Below are positions 17,403 to 26,621 of a stretch of DNA of 64,000 bases, one piece after another. The position numbers were made by a program, and so were the translations under genes. The DNA comes from Hyphomicrobiaceae bacterium (GTDB lineage Bacteria; Pseudomonadota; Alphaproteobacteria; Rhizobiales; Hyphomicrobiaceae): positions 1 through 64,000 of the forward strand of contig JAKFWF010000039.1 in the NCBI GenBank assembly GCA_021730785.1, read 5' to 3'. The notes under the pieces are model-generated. The model made no database searches, was not told the DNA's origin, and saw nothing but the letters and a program-made list of their open reading frames with translations. Position 1 is the first letter of the stretch. Every line of letters starts with the position of its first letter.

Positions 17403-18047
17403 ATGCTGAAGGTATGGGGACGCAAGACCTCGGTCAACGTGCAGAAGGTGATGTGGGCGGTGGCCGAGCTTGGCCTGCCGCATGAGCGCATCGACGCGGG
17501 CGGACCGTTCGGCCGTCTCGATACGCCGGAGTATGCCGTTTTGAACCCCAACCGGCAGGTGCCGGTGCTGGACGACAACGGCTTCATCCTGTGGGAATCG
17601 AACCCGATCGTGCGGTATCTGGCCGAGCAGTACGGGCGCGGCACGCTGGCGCCGGAAGGCCGCCACGGCTATGCGCGGGCCGACCAGTGGATGGAGTGGT
17701 CGATTACCGAGATCTATCGCGACATCATCGGCGTGTGCTTCACGAACTTCGTGCGCGTCACCGCCAAGGACCGCGACACCGCCGCCATCGCAGCTGCAGC
17801 CAAGCGCGTCGGTGACAAGCTCGTCATCCTCGATCGCCAGCTCGACGGCCGGGCGTTCATCTGTGGCGACAAGCTGACGATGGCCGACATCGCGGTGGGG
17901 ACGTTGATGTATCGCTACTACACGTTGCCGGTCGAGCGCCCGAAGCTCGCCAATGTCGATCGTTGGTATGGCAGCCTGAGTGCTCGCGCGCCCTATCAGG
18001 CCCATGCCATGATCGACTGGCAGCCCATGAAAATCCCCGGCGCCTGA
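17403..18047 (+). CDS. Glutathione S-transferase family protein
   Basis: Cytoplasmic GST-like protein of 214 residues. The N-terminal thioredoxin-fold domain (1-80) contains KVWGRKTSVNVQKVMW, NPNRQVPVLDD with the cis-Pro, and the glutathione-binding WESNPIVRYLAEQYG (Glu-Ser). The C-terminal helical domain (about 88-205) carries the hydrophobic staple/N-cap LTMADIAVG. The position of the usual catalytic Ser/Cys is occupied by Thr-Ser in RKTS. ATG 17403 is chosen; the 300 bases upstream contain no gene. The substrate is unknown. ffh follows after 22 bases on the same strand. Confidence 0.87.
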   Translation: MLKVWGRKTSVNVQKVMWAVAELGLPHERIDAGGPFGRLDTPEYAVLNPNRQVPVLDDNGFILWESNPIVRYLAEQYGRGTLAPEGRHGYARADQWMEWSITEIYRDIIGVCFTNFVRVTAKDRDTAAIAAAAKRVGDKLVILDRQLDGRAFICGDKLTMADIAVGTLMYRYYTLPVERPKLANVDRWYGSLSARAPYQAHAMIDWQPMKIPGA

Positions 18048-18069
18048 TCCCGTGCAGAGCTGAACTCCC

Positions 18070-19638
18070 ATGTTCCAATCCCTCTCCGAGCGGTTATCGG
18101 GCGTCCTCGACAAGCTGACGCGCCGCGGCAGCTTGAGCGAAGCAGACGTCACCGAAGCGATGCGCGAGGTGCGCCGCGCGCTGCTCGAAGCCGACGTTGC
18201 GCTGGAGGTGGTGAAGGACTTCACCGACAAGGTGAAGGCCAAGGCCGTGGGCCAGAACGTCATCAAGTCCGTGTCACCGGGCCAGATGGTGATCAAGATC
18301 GTCAACGACGAACTCGTGGCGATGCTGGGCTCGGATGCGGCACCGATCGATCTTGTCGCGACGCCACCGGTTGCCATTCTGATGGTCGGCCTGCAGGGCT
18401 CCGGCAAGACGACGACGACGGCCAAGATCGCCTATCGCCTGACCAACCGGGACAAGAAGCGCGTCCTGATGGCGTCGCTCGATACGCGACGGCCTGCGGC
18501 GCAGGAGCAGTTGCGCGTCCTCGGCGAGCAAACCCAGGTCGAGACTTTACCGATCATCGCCGGCCAGCAGCCTCTGGCGATTGCCAGTCGGGCGATGGAG
18601 GCTGCCCGTCTCGGCGGTTTCGACGTGATCCTGCTCGATACCGCCGGCCGCACCACCATCGACGAAGCGCTGATGGCGGAAGTTGCCGCCATCAAGACCG
18701 CAACGAATCCGCATGAAACGCTGCTTGTCGCCGATGCGCTGACCGGCCAGGACGCCGTCAATACCGCGAAGGCCTTCGAGAGCCGCCTGGGCGTCACCGG
18801 CATTGTCCTAACCCGCGTCGACGGTGATGGCCGTGGCGGCGCGGCGCTCTCCATGCGTGCCGTCACCGGGCGCCCGATCAAGCTGATCGGTGTCGGCGAG
18901 AAGTGGGACGCGCTCGAGGACTTCCATCCCGACCGCATCGCCAACCGCATCCTCGGCATGGGCGACATCGTCAGCCTGGTCGAGAAGGCGGCGGCCAACA
19001 TCGATGCCGACCAGGCCGCCAAGATGGCTGCCAAAATGCAGAAGGGCGGCTTCGATCTGCAGGACTTGGCCGACCAGATCAAGCAGATGGAAAAGCTCGG
19101 CGGCATGGGCGGCATCATGGGCATGATGCCAGGCGTCGCCAAGATGAAGTCGGCGATGGCCAGCATGCCCGACGGCGAGAAGATGCTCAAACGCCAGCAC
19201 GCGATCATCATGTCGATGACGACGAAGGAGCGGCGCCTGCCCAAGATCCTCGACGGCAAGCGCAAGCGACGCATCGCGGCTGGTTCCGGCACCAAGGTGG
19301 AAGAGGTCAACAAGCTCCTCAAGCAGCACCGCGACATGGCCGACATGATGAAAGCCATGGGCAAGAACAAAGGCCTGATGGGCAAGATGGCCGGCATGAT
19401 GGGGCTCGGTGGTCCTAGCGCCGGCATGGGCGGACCTCCAGGTGGCGGCAGCTTGCCGGCCGGCATCACACCGGAAATGCTCGAGCAATTGAAGAAGGGC
19501 GAGATGCCCAAGGGCATGCCGCAGATGCCGTCCAGTGGCGGTATGCCGAAGCTGCCGGGGCTGGGTGGCGGCGGATTGCCGGGCCTTGGCGGCGCGCGCT
19601 TCCCAGGCTTGCCCGGCCTGCCGGCCAAGAAGAAGTGA
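18070..19638 (+). CDS. ffh: Signal recognition particle protein Ffh (SRP54)
   Basis: Protein component of the SRP; binds 4.5S RNA and signal sequences. It has 522 residues: N domain (1-90), G domain with GLQGSGKTTTTAK, DTRRPAAQEQL, DTAGRTTIDE and TRVDGDGRGG, then the Met-rich M domain (about 300-430). The last 80 residues are a low-complexity tail of Gly, Met, Pro and Leu repeats ending in AKKK, longer than E. coli Ffh (453 aa) but seen in alphaproteobacteria. A GNAT gene and rpsP follow on the same strand. Confidence 0.96.
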   Translation: MFQSLSERLSGVLDKLTRRGSLSEADVTEAMREVRRALLEADVALEVVKDFTDKVKAKAVGQNVIKSVSPGQMVIKIVNDELVAMLGSDAAPIDLVATPPVAILMVGLQGSGKTTTTAKIAYRLTNRDKKRVLMASLDTRRPAAQEQLRVLGEQTQVETLPIIAGQQPLAIASRAMEAARLGGFDVILLDTAGRTTIDEALMAEVAAIKTATNPHETLLVADALTGQDAVNTAKAFESRLGVTGIVLTRVDGDGRGGAALSMRAVTGRPIKLIGVGEKWDALEDFHPDRIANRILGMGDIVSLVEKAAANIDADQAAKMAAKMQKGGFDLQDLADQIKQMEKLGGMGGIMGMMPGVAKMKSAMASMPDGEKMLKRQHAIIMSMTTKERRLPKILDGKRKRRIAAGSGTKVEEVNKLLKQHRDMADMMKAMGKNKGLMGKMAGMMGLGGPSAGMGGPPGGGSLPAGITPEMLEQLKKGEMPKGMPQMPSSGGMPKLPGLGGGGLPGLGGARFPGLPGLPAKKK

Positions 19639-19643
19639 CGGCC

Positions 19644-20174
19644 ATGGTCACGGTTCCCACCCTTGAAACCGAGCGGCTTCGCTTACGCCCCTGGCGCGCC
19701 GAAGATGCCGGACCGTTCTCCGAATTGTGCGCCGATGCCGAACTGATGCGCTACGTCGGCGGCGTCATGGATCGACCCGCTGCCTGGCGGCGCATGGCCG
19801 CCTATGCCGGTCACTGGGTGTTGCGCGGCTATGGGCCCTGGGCGCTGGAAGATAAGGCCAGTGGCACGCTCGTCGGCTATTCAGGCGTCTTTAATCCTGA
19901 CGGCTGGCCCGAGCCGGAGATCAACTGGGGTCTCACCCGCGATCACCTCGGCCGCGGTCTCGTCACCGAAGCCGCAACCCGAGCACGCGACTACGCCTAC
20001 GACACCCTCGGCTTCACGACGATCGCCAGCTGCATCGATCTCGAGAACAAGCCGTCGCTTGCCGTGGCCAAGCGCCTTGGGGCCACACTGGATCGCGAGA
20101 TTGCCTTCTTCGGCCGGCCGGGAGGCGTGTTCCGGCATGTCGCGCCGGCTGACCGGCGCAAAGTTTCAAATTGA
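19644..20174 (+). CDS. GNAT family N-acetyltransferase (RimJ/RimL-like)
   Basis: Acetyltransferase of 176 residues. The N-terminal [17 protein letters not shown] strand is the hallmark of the RimJ/RimL/GNAT_3 group that acetylates small molecules or protein N-termini. The acetyl-CoA loop motif appears in [17 protein letters not shown], and a later [16 protein letters not shown] segment matches the SxxVxxKLGF region. ATG 19644 is chosen; a GTG three codons earlier overlaps the ffh stop. It sits between ffh and rpsP, an insertion into what is normally a tight SRP/ribosomal cluster. Substrate unknown. Confidence 0.87.
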   Translation: MVTVPTLETERLRLRPWRAEDAGPFSELCADAELMRYVGGVMDRPAAWRRMAAYAGHWVLRGYGPWALEDKASGTLVGYSGVFNPDGWPEPEINWGLTRDHLGRGLVTEAATRARDYAYDTLGFTTIASCIDLENKPSLAVAKRLGATLDREIAFFGRPGGVFRHVAPADRRKVSN

Positions 20175-20223
20175 AGTCACTGCCAACCGAAACCAAGACC
20201 TGAACCAACGAAGGACGTGCATT

Positions 20224-20595
20224 ATGTCGACCAAGATCCGCCTGTCGCGCGGCGGCGCCAAGAAGCGCCCCTACTACTACATCGTCGTCGCCCACAGCGC
20301 GTCGCCCCGTGACGGCCGCTACATCGAGCAGATCGGCACGTTCAATCCGATGCTGCCGAAGGACGATGCGACCCGCGTCAAGCTCGACCTGGAGCGCGCC
20401 AAGCACTGGCTGTCGGTCGGTGCCCAGCCGTCGGACCGCGTCGCCCGCATCCTCGATGCCAACGGCCTCATGAAGCGCGTTGCGTCGAACAACCCGGACA
20501 AGGCGAAGCCGAAGAAGAAGCGCGTCGAGCGCGAGAAAGCCGAAGCCGCCAAGGCCGAAGCCAAGGCCAAGGAAGCGGCTGCCGCGGCGGCGTGA
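20224..20595 (+). CDS. rpsP: 30S ribosomal protein S16
   Basis: Small-subunit ribosomal protein. It has 123 residues: the conserved core at 1-80 ([48 protein letters not shown]) and a Lys/Ala/Glu-rich tail of about 40 residues, as in many alphaproteobacteria. ATG 20224. Normally rimM, trmD and rplS follow in an operon; here the next gene is a short antitoxin-like protein on the other strand and then a hydrolase, so the operon is cut after rpsP. Confidence 0.96.
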   Translation: MSTKIRLSRGGAKKRPYYYIVVAHSASPRDGRYIEQIGTFNPMLPKDDATRVKLDLERAKHWLSVGAQPSDRVARILDANGLMKRVASNNPDKAKPKKKRVEREKAEAAKAEAKAKEAAAAAA

Positions 20596-20647
20596 TGCTG
20601 TCGATGCGATCTGGTGTGAGGTGCGGGCCGACACGTCTTCCCGCGTC

Positions 20648-20803
20648 TCACTCCAGCAGATCCATCAGCACATCGATGACTTCATTGACGATCAAGTTCG
20701 GTGCCCGCTCGCTCATGGGTGCGAGTTTGAGTTGCTCGACCATGTGTCGTGGTACGGCCACCATGATCGATCCGCCAACAGACCGGAATTTCGCGGACGC
20801 CAT
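20648..20803 (-). CDS. Short AbrB/MazE-like antitoxin protein
   Basis: A 51-residue protein whose first 27 residues (ASAKFRSVGGSIMVAVP, then RHMVEQLKLAP) match the N-terminal beta-hairpin of AbrB/SpoVT/MazE-type DNA-binding antitoxins, including the G-G/N-S turn and the VAVPxxM strand. The second half (LIVNEVIDVLMDLLE) does not look like the rest of that fold. It has its own ribosome site (TTGGAGA, 10 bases before the ATG) and an AT-rich upstream region, so it is probably expressed. No toxin gene adjoins: rpsP is downstream and a hydrolase gene upstream. Either a solitary regulator or the remnant of a toxin-antitoxin pair. Confidence 0.6.
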   Translation of the reverse strand: MASAKFRSVGGSIMVAVPRHMVEQLKLAPMSERAPNLIVNEVIDVLMDLLE

Positions 20804-20889
20804 GCTTTTATCTCCAAGTTATACAGAAAAATAACATGCGATAAGACGCTGGACCACACATCTCCTGGAGGAGCGCCCGGTCTATCTGG

Positions 20890-22026
20890 TCAATGACTCG
20901 GAGCAGCCCCCAAAAACTCCACCAACAACCGCACCACCTCAGTTGGCTGCTCCTGCTGCACCCAGTGGCCGGCGCCATTGATCAGATGCACACCGCGGAA
21001 CTTCGTGCACACGCGGGTCTCCATCGCCTCGATGGCGCCCGGGAACTGATAGATGCCCCAATCGCTCGCGCCGGCTATGAAGATCGACGGCACGTCAATG
21101 GTGCGGCCGGCGAACAGCGTGTCGCCGTTCCAGGTGCCCTGCGTGCGGCCGCGGTACCACTGCAGGCCGCCTTGGAACCCCGTGCGGCCGAACTCGCTCG
21201 CGTAGACGGCGAGCTCCGCATCCGTCAGCCAGCCACACGCGGCCACCTGCTCGGGCGACGGCATGTGCGGCGCAACCGTCGCTGACATGTCCTGGTTGAG
21301 GTCCATGATGTAGTAGGTCGGCAGCTTCGCGAGCTCGGGCGCGGTCCAGCCTGACAGCTTGAACGGACGATTGTCGGCCCAGTCCGCGCTCTTCACATGA
21401 TAGTAGGCGCGCAGAAACGCGTGCAGTCCTTGCGGGCACTTGTGCATGTCGGCATCGGCGCGACGCTCGGAATAGTACCACTGATAGTGTTTCCGTGGTT
21501 GCGACAGGGCCGCCATATCGTCGTGAATGTTCGAGCTTGTGGCCGCAGGCGCCTGCCATGCCGGCGGTCCAGCGAAGGGTGAGCTCATCAGGGCAACCGC
21601 CGGGAACACGTCTGGCCGGGTCAGCGCAGCCCAGGCGGCGACCGGCGAGCCGAAGTCGTGGCCGACAAGGGCCGCCACCGATCTCTTGCCAAGTGCCGAT
21701 ACGAGTGCGACTGCATCGGCTGCAAGATTGAGCAGCCGGAAGGCCGCGAGATCGCCGTCATAGCTCGTGTCGCAGCCGGTGGTGCGGCCGTAGCCGCGCT
21801 GGTCGGGCGCCACGACGTGAAAGCCTGCGACCGCCAGCGGCGCCATGATCTTGCGCCAGCTGTAGGCGAGCTCGGGAAATCCGTGCAACAACAGGACCAG
21901 CGGCCGCCCGGCACCCTCAAAGCCCGCTTCCAGAATGTGCATGCGCAGGCCGTTCACGCCCTCGACGAAACGCGAGCGGATACCGGGCGGGAGGATGGCG
22001 CTGGAGTAGGGTTCGAAATCCGGCAC
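20890..22026 (-). CDS. Epoxide hydrolase-like alpha/beta hydrolase
   Basis: Alpha/beta hydrolase of 378 residues. Motifs: oxyanion loop LLHGFPELAYSWR, DQRGYGRT, nucleophile Asp in GHDFGSPVA (Asp instead of Ser indicates epoxide hydrolase or haloalkane dehalogenase type), and the C-terminal His in GAGHWVQQEQP. HGFPE favours epoxide hydrolase. The GTG at 22026 has AGGAAG nine bases upstream and is preferred to a TTG at 22065. No signal peptide is seen. It is followed at once by the end of the B-region containing ftsK in the same orientation. Natural substrate unknown. Confidence 0.85.
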   Translation of the reverse strand: MPDFEPYSSAILPPGIRSRFVEGVNGLRMHILEAGFEGAGRPLVLLLHGFPELAYSWRKIMAPLAVAGFHVVAPDQRGYGRTTGCDTSYDGDLAAFRLLNLAADAVALVSALGKRSVAALVGHDFGSPVAAWAALTRPDVFPAVALMSSPFAGPPAWQAPAATSSNIHDDMAALSQPRKHYQWYYSERRADADMHKCPQGLHAFLRAYYHVKSADWADNRPFKLSGWTAPELAKLPTYYIMDLNQDMSATVAPHMPSPEQVAACGWLTDAELAVYASEFGRTGFQGGLQWYRGRTQGTWNGDTLFAGRTIDVPSIFIAGASDWGIYQFPGAIEAMETRVCTKFRGVHLINGAGHWVQQEQPTEVVRLLVEFLGAAPSH

Positions 22027-22106
22027 GATGTGCGCTTCCTGACCTTGACCTTCAGGGTGCCGCAATGTCTACGCTGACGCAACACTCATTGCTGTAGACG
22101 GTCAAC

Positions 22107-24671
22107 TCAAGCCGCATCCGTCGCCCGGCCGGGATCGCCTGGCACGAGTACGTCGCGGCGGGCCGAGCCGGCGGCCGGCGTGATGATGCCCTGGCGCTCC
22201 ATGCGCTCGATCAGGTCGGCGGCGCGATTGTAACCAATCGCCAGGCGCCGTTGCAGATAGCTGGTCGATGCCTTGCGGTCGCGCAGCACGATCGCTACCG
22301 CCTTTTCATAGAGATCATCGTCGCCGTCGGTGCGGCCCGCTGGCACGGCTGCCCGCGGCGCATGCTGACCGAGGATGTCGACATAGCGCGGCTCGCCAAC
22401 CGCGCGCAGCGAGGCGACGATCGCTTCCACCTCGTCGTCGGACACGAACGGCCCGTGGATGCGGGTCAGCTGGCCGGCGCCGCCCGACAACAGCATATCG
22501 CCCTGACCCAGTAGCTGCTCGGCGCCCTGCTCGTTCAGTATGGTGCGGCTGTCGATGCGGGAGGCGACGCGGAAGCTCAGGCGCGTCGGGAAGTTGGCCT
22601 TGATGGTGCCGGTGATGATGTCGACCGAGGGGCGCTGTGTCGCCATGATCAGGTGGATGCCGGCCGCGCGCGCCATCTGGGCGAGGCGCTGGACCGCGAT
22701 CTCCAGGTCCTTGCCGGCGGCCACCATCAGATCGGCGAACTCGTCGACCACGATCACGATGAAGGGCATCGGCTCGAGTTCGAGCACGTCCTGCTGGAGG
22801 ATCGGCTGGCCGCTGCGTGGGTCGATGCCGGTCTGCACCGTGCGCGACAGCACTTCGCCGCGCTTCTGGGCATTGCGCACACGGTTGTTGAACACGTCGA
22901 TGTTGCGGACGCCGAGCTGCGACATGCGCTTGTAGCGCTCTTCCATTTCGCCGACGGCCCAGTTCAGCGCCTGTACGGCCGCGCCCGCATCCGTGATCAC
23001 CGGCGTCAGCAGATGTGGAATGCCGTTATAGACCGACAGCTCCAGCATCTTGGGGTCGATCATGATGAAGCGGCAGTCGTCGGGCGACAGCTTGTAGATC
23101 AGCGACAGGATCATCGCGTTCACGCCGACCGACTTGCCCGAGCCCGTGGTGCCGGCGACAAGCAGGTGCGGCATGCGGGCGAGGTCGGCGACGAACGGCG
23201 CGCCGTCGATCGTCTGGCCAAGCGCCACCGGCAGCGTCGCATCGCTGGCACGGTACGCCTCGGCCTCCAGGATCTCGCGCAGCATCACCGTGTCGCGGCG
23301 CACGTTCGGCAGCTCGATGCCAATGACGTTACGGCCCGGGATCACGGCGACGCGCACGGCGGTCGCGCTCATGGATCGTGCAATGTCGTCGGCCAGTGCG
23401 ATGACGCGCGCGGCCTTGGTGCCGCGCGCCGGTTCGAGTTCGTAGAGGGTGACCACGGGACCGGGCTTGATGTCCTTCACTTCGCCCTGGATGCCGAAGT
23501 CGGCGAGCACATCTTCCAGCAGGCGTGCGCTGCCGCGCAGCACGGCGGAGGTGAACTCGGGTCCGGGCTTGGCATGGGTCGCACGCCGCAGCAGGTTCAG
23601 GCTCGGCCGGGCATAGGCCGCCTGCTGGCGCCGGTTGAGGAAATTGCTCAGGATGCCGACGGGACCTTGCAGCGGGCGTGGTGCCTCTCCGTAAGGCTGT
23701 GGTGCGAACCGCTCGGCCATTTCGCGGGAAGCGGCCTCGGTGTGCTGGTCGAAGCCGCGTCCGCGATGGATCGCAGCGGCGCGCGATGCCTGCGGCGGCA
23801 CGGCAGGTACGGGTGGCGGGCCGCTGTAGCGTACTTCGTCACGGTCGGGCGTGGAGCGGAACCGGCCGAAGGCCTCCTCGGCATAGCCCTGCTGCTCGCG
23901 TGGGCCGGCCGGTTGGTAGCGCGATGGTGTGGCCTGGGGCATCGCCTCCCGCGCGAAGGTTGCTTGCATGGCCGGCATTGCTGGCATCGGCTGGTTGCGG
24001 GCGAGTGCGCCGCGCACGTCAGGCAGCCAGTGGCGCCAACCGGATGTCGCTGTGTTCGGTCTGTCCGCCGGTGTCGGCTCCATGAGGAACAGCAAATCGC
24101 GGCTGTTCAGGCCGAGCGACTGGACGAGTGCCGTCAGACCCATGCAGGTGAACACGAGGCCGGCGGCGAGGCCGCTACGCTCCGCATTGATGAGTGCGAA
24201 CGTATTGTTGAGCATCGTATAGAGGACATCGCCGAGGATGCCGCCGAGCCCGTGATGCAATGGCCAGCGGGCCGGAATTGGCAGCGCGGCACAGGCCGCC
24301 GCCAGCACCACGACCGCGGTCGGGAACAGGCAGACCTTGGTGCGGAAATCCGGGATGCGGCCGACGAACAACAGCTCGAGCCCCCAGATCATCGGCGACA
24401 GCAGCACGAATACGGCGGCAATGCCCAACGTCTGCAACAGCAGATCGGAAGTGATCGCGCCGTAGATACCAAGCAGGTTGCGGGCTGATCCGCCGGTCGC
24501 GTGCGTCAAACTGGGATCGGCAACCGACCAGGTCAGCAGGCTCAACCAGCCGACGGTGCCGGCAGCGCACAGCAAGGCGCCTGCGACCTGCGCCAGCCCT
24601 GCCAGAATTCGATCCTCGAGCGGTGCCGGCAGCAGCCGCTGCGGGTCGCTCCCTCTGCTCTGAAAGGACAT
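22107..24671 (-). CDS. ftsK: DNA translocase FtsK
   Basis: Septum-located DNA pump that clears the terminus and activates XerCD. It has 854 residues. N-terminal membrane domain with about four or five segments (to about 190); a Pro/Gln/Arg-rich linker (about 200-350); motor domain with GTTGSGKSVGVNAM (Walker A), the FIVIVVDEFADLM Walker B region and MATQRPSVDIITG; a C-terminal winged-helix gamma domain (KASTSYLQRRLAIGYNRA) that reads KOPS sites. ATG 24671 is used. The DapC-like aminotransferase gene lies 15 bases upstream, an arrangement usual in Hyphomicrobiales. Confidence 0.95.
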   Translation of the reverse strand: MSFQSRGSDPQRLLPAPLEDRILAGLAQVAGALLCAAGTVGWLSLLTWSVADPSLTHATGGSARNLLGIYGAITSDLLLQTLGIAAVFVLLSPMIWGLELLFVGRIPDFRTKVCLFPTAVVVLAAACAALPIPARWPLHHGLGGILGDVLYTMLNNTFALINAERSGLAAGLVFTCMGLTALVQSLGLNSRDLLFLMEPTPADRPNTATSGWRHWLPDVRGALARNQPMPAMPAMQATFAREAMPQATPSRYQPAGPREQQGYAEEAFGRFRSTPDRDEVRYSGPPPVPAVPPQASRAAAIHRGRGFDQHTEAASREMAERFAPQPYGEAPRPLQGPVGILSNFLNRRQQAAYARPSLNLLRRATHAKPGPEFTSAVLRGSARLLEDVLADFGIQGEVKDIKPGPVVTLYELEPARGTKAARVIALADDIARSMSATAVRVAVIPGRNVIGIELPNVRRDTVMLREILEAEAYRASDATLPVALGQTIDGAPFVADLARMPHLLVAGTTGSGKSVGVNAMILSLIYKLSPDDCRFIMIDPKMLELSVYNGIPHLLTPVITDAGAAVQALNWAVGEMEERYKRMSQLGVRNIDVFNNRVRNAQKRGEVLSRTVQTGIDPRSGQPILQQDVLELEPMPFIVIVVDEFADLMVAAGKDLEIAVQRLAQMARAAGIHLIMATQRPSVDIITGTIKANFPTRLSFRVASRIDSRTILNEQGAEQLLGQGDMLLSGGAGQLTRIHGPFVSDDEVEAIVASLRAVGEPRYVDILGQHAPRAAVPAGRTDGDDDLYEKAVAIVLRDRKASTSYLQRRLAIGYNRAADLIERMERQGIITPAAGSARRDVLVPGDPGRATDAA

Positions 24672-24686
24672 GGGGTGACGCAAATC

Positions 24687-25907
24687 CTACGCGCTGACCT
24701 TCAGGATCCTTTCCAGCGCCTCCCTGATCACTGCCGGCGGATGGACGAGGGCCACACGAATGTGGGTTTCGCCGGGATTGATGCCATTGCGGCCGGGCTG
24801 GGCCAGAAACGATCCAGGCACCACCTTCACACCACAGCGTTGCCAAAGGGTTACCGCTGTATCGACGCTGTTTCCGAGGGGCGCCAAATCGAGCCAGAGG
24901 AAAAACCCGCCAGCCGGCCGGCGATAGCCGAACTTGTCCTTGAGCAGTTCGTCGCAGATATCGAATTTAGTGCGGTAGGCCTGGCGGATCACCGCCACGT
25001 GCTGCTCCTCGGCCCATACTGCTGCCGACGCATGCTGGATGATGCCCGGCATCTGCGGCGCGGTGAGGTTGCGGATTTCCGCCATCGTTTCCAGGAAATC
25101 ACCATCGCCGGCCGCGAATCCCGACCGCAGGCCCGGCAAATTTGAGCGCTTGGACAGGGAATTGAACACCACGATGTTGCGGAAGCGCTCGGGCGTGCGG
25201 GCCGCAACTTCAAGGCCACCGGTCGGCGCAGTATCGCCAGAATAGATCTCCGAATAGCATTCATCGAAGAACAGCATGAAGTTGTAGCGGCGTGCGAGTT
25301 CCAGCGCCCGACTGACATAGGCACGGCTGGCGACCGCCCCTTGCGGGTTGGCTGGCGAGCACAGGTAGAACGCGACCGTGCGCTGCAGAAGGTCGTGGTC
25401 GTTCTCGATCTCGTCGAGGTCGGGCAGGTGGCCGCTCGCCTCGGTAGCATTCAGGAAGACCGCCTCGCAGTTGGCAGCGTAGGCGGCCCCCACGTAGGCT
25501 TGGTAGAACGGGTTTGGCATGAGAACGACGGGGCGCCCCTTGACCGGCTTGCGTCCGACCGCCGGCAGCATGGCGAAGAACAGGCCTTCGCGCGAGCCGT
25601 TGAGCGGGTGCACCTCGCGGGCGAAATCGATGCCGGGCTTCAGGCTGTAGCGTCGGTCGATCCAGCTTGCGATGGTGCGGCGCAGATCGTCCGATCCGCG
25701 GATCTTGGGGTAGGTGCTGAGCGTTTCCTTCGCCTCCGCCATGCGATCGACGACGAACGCCGGCATGGCTTCCTTGGGATCGCCGGCCGTCATTTCAATC
25801 GTCTGCGGGTGGCCAGGCGGCACATCGGCCAGCAGCCGGTTCAATCGGGTGAAGGGCGACAGAATGGCGCCATTGGCAAGCGCTTCCAGGCCAAACAATT
25901 GGGTCAT
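24687..25907 (-). CDS. Pyridoxal-phosphate aminotransferase class I/II (DapC-like)
   Basis: Cytoplasmic fold-type I aminotransferase of 406 residues. PLP-binding features: NPFYQAYVGAAY, YLCSPANPQGAV (Asn/Pro), FFDECYSEIY (Asp) and the Schiff-base Lys in SLSKRSNLPGLRSG, with a final Arg in THIRVALV. Similar proteins upstream of ftsK are annotated as N-succinyldiaminopimelate aminotransferase (DapC), which would tie it to the dapF gene in this window, but substrate choice cannot be read directly. ATG 25907 (MTQLFGLEAL) is chosen over an ATG 13 codons earlier. About 300 bases of non-coding DNA separate it from divergent nuoA. Confidence 0.88.
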   Translation of the reverse strand: MTQLFGLEALANGAILSPFTRLNRLLADVPPGHPQTIEMTAGDPKEAMPAFVVDRMAEAKETLSTYPKIRGSDDLRRTIASWIDRRYSLKPGIDFAREVHPLNGSREGLFFAMLPAVGRKPVKGRPVVLMPNPFYQAYVGAAYAANCEAVFLNATEASGHLPDLDEIENDHDLLQRTVAFYLCSPANPQGAVASRAYVSRALELARRYNFMLFFDECYSEIYSGDTAPTGGLEVAARTPERFRNIVVFNSLSKRSNLPGLRSGFAAGDGDFLETMAEIRNLTAPQMPGIIQHASAAVWAEEQHVAVIRQAYRTKFDICDELLKDKFGYRRPAGGFFLWLDLAPLGNSVDTAVTLWQRCGVKVVPGSFLAQPGRNGINPGETHIRVALVHPPAVIREALERILKVSA

Positions 25908-26206
25908 GGTGGTCTCAGCAGGACAGTGGGTCGGAGGGTCGGACACGCCAGTCTATCGCAAGCCGGCGGAGAGATGATAGTGTGATTTCGGACGGGCGAT
26001 TGGGGCTGTGGTGTGTGTCTATGCTCCGGTGATCTCCGTGTTCGCTTCGATCGAAGCAGGCTCGTGGCCAGCGGCCAATACATTCGGGGTCAGGGGGTAG
26101 GGCTTTGGGCAATGCGCGCGGTTCACCCCGTCGATCCAAGTTGCGTCACAGGCGCCCGTGCTTTACCCAAGGCCCCAGAAGCGCCAACGGCCCGCGAGAC
26201 CCGCCC

Positions 26207-26587
26207 ATGACCGACGCCTATGCCCTGTTTCTGTTGCGCGACTACCTGCCGATCGTGATTTTCATCGGCGTTGCCCTGGCAATTGGCCTCGCCCTCATGG
26301 TCGCCCCCTTCCTGATCGCCGTGCGCAACCCCGACCCCGAGAAGGTCTCGGCCTACGAGTGCGGCTTCAATGCCTTCGACGATGCACGCATGAAGTTCGA
26401 CGTGCGGTTCTACCTGGTGTCGATTTTGTTCATCATCTTCGACCTGGAAGTCGCCTTCCTGTTCCCCTGGGCGGTGGCCTTCAAGGACATCGGTGTCTTC
26501 GGCTTCTGGTCGATGATCGTGTTCCTGGCCGTGCTGACCGTGGGTTTCGTGTACGAGTGGAAGAAGGGCGCGCTCGAATGGGATTGA
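26207..26587 (+). CDS. nuoA: NADH-quinone oxidoreductase subunit A
   Basis: Membrane subunit of respiratory complex I, at the junction of the quinone-binding and membrane arms. It has 126 residues with three membrane segments (about 10-32, 64-84 and 94-114). The conserved acidic loop [20 protein letters not shown] and [12 protein letters not shown] are present. ATG 26207. Normally nuoB follows immediately; here about 1,080 bases with a DUF4440 remnant and a Uma2 gene lie between nuoA and nuoB. Confidence 0.96.
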   Translation: MTDAYALFLLRDYLPIVIFIGVALAIGLALMVAPFLIAVRNPDPEKVSAYECGFNAFDDARMKFDVRFYLVSILFIIFDLEVAFLFPWAVAFKDIGVFGFWSMIVFLAVLTVGFVYEWKKGALEWD

Positions 26588-26621
26588 GGGCCGCACGGCC
26601 ACACGGTTTGACCGAGCGCAT

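Noticed and set aside
22653-24488. A 611-codon open frame antisense to ftsK
   Set aside because: Composition is that of a GC-rich shadow frame; ftsK on the other strand has all expected motifs.
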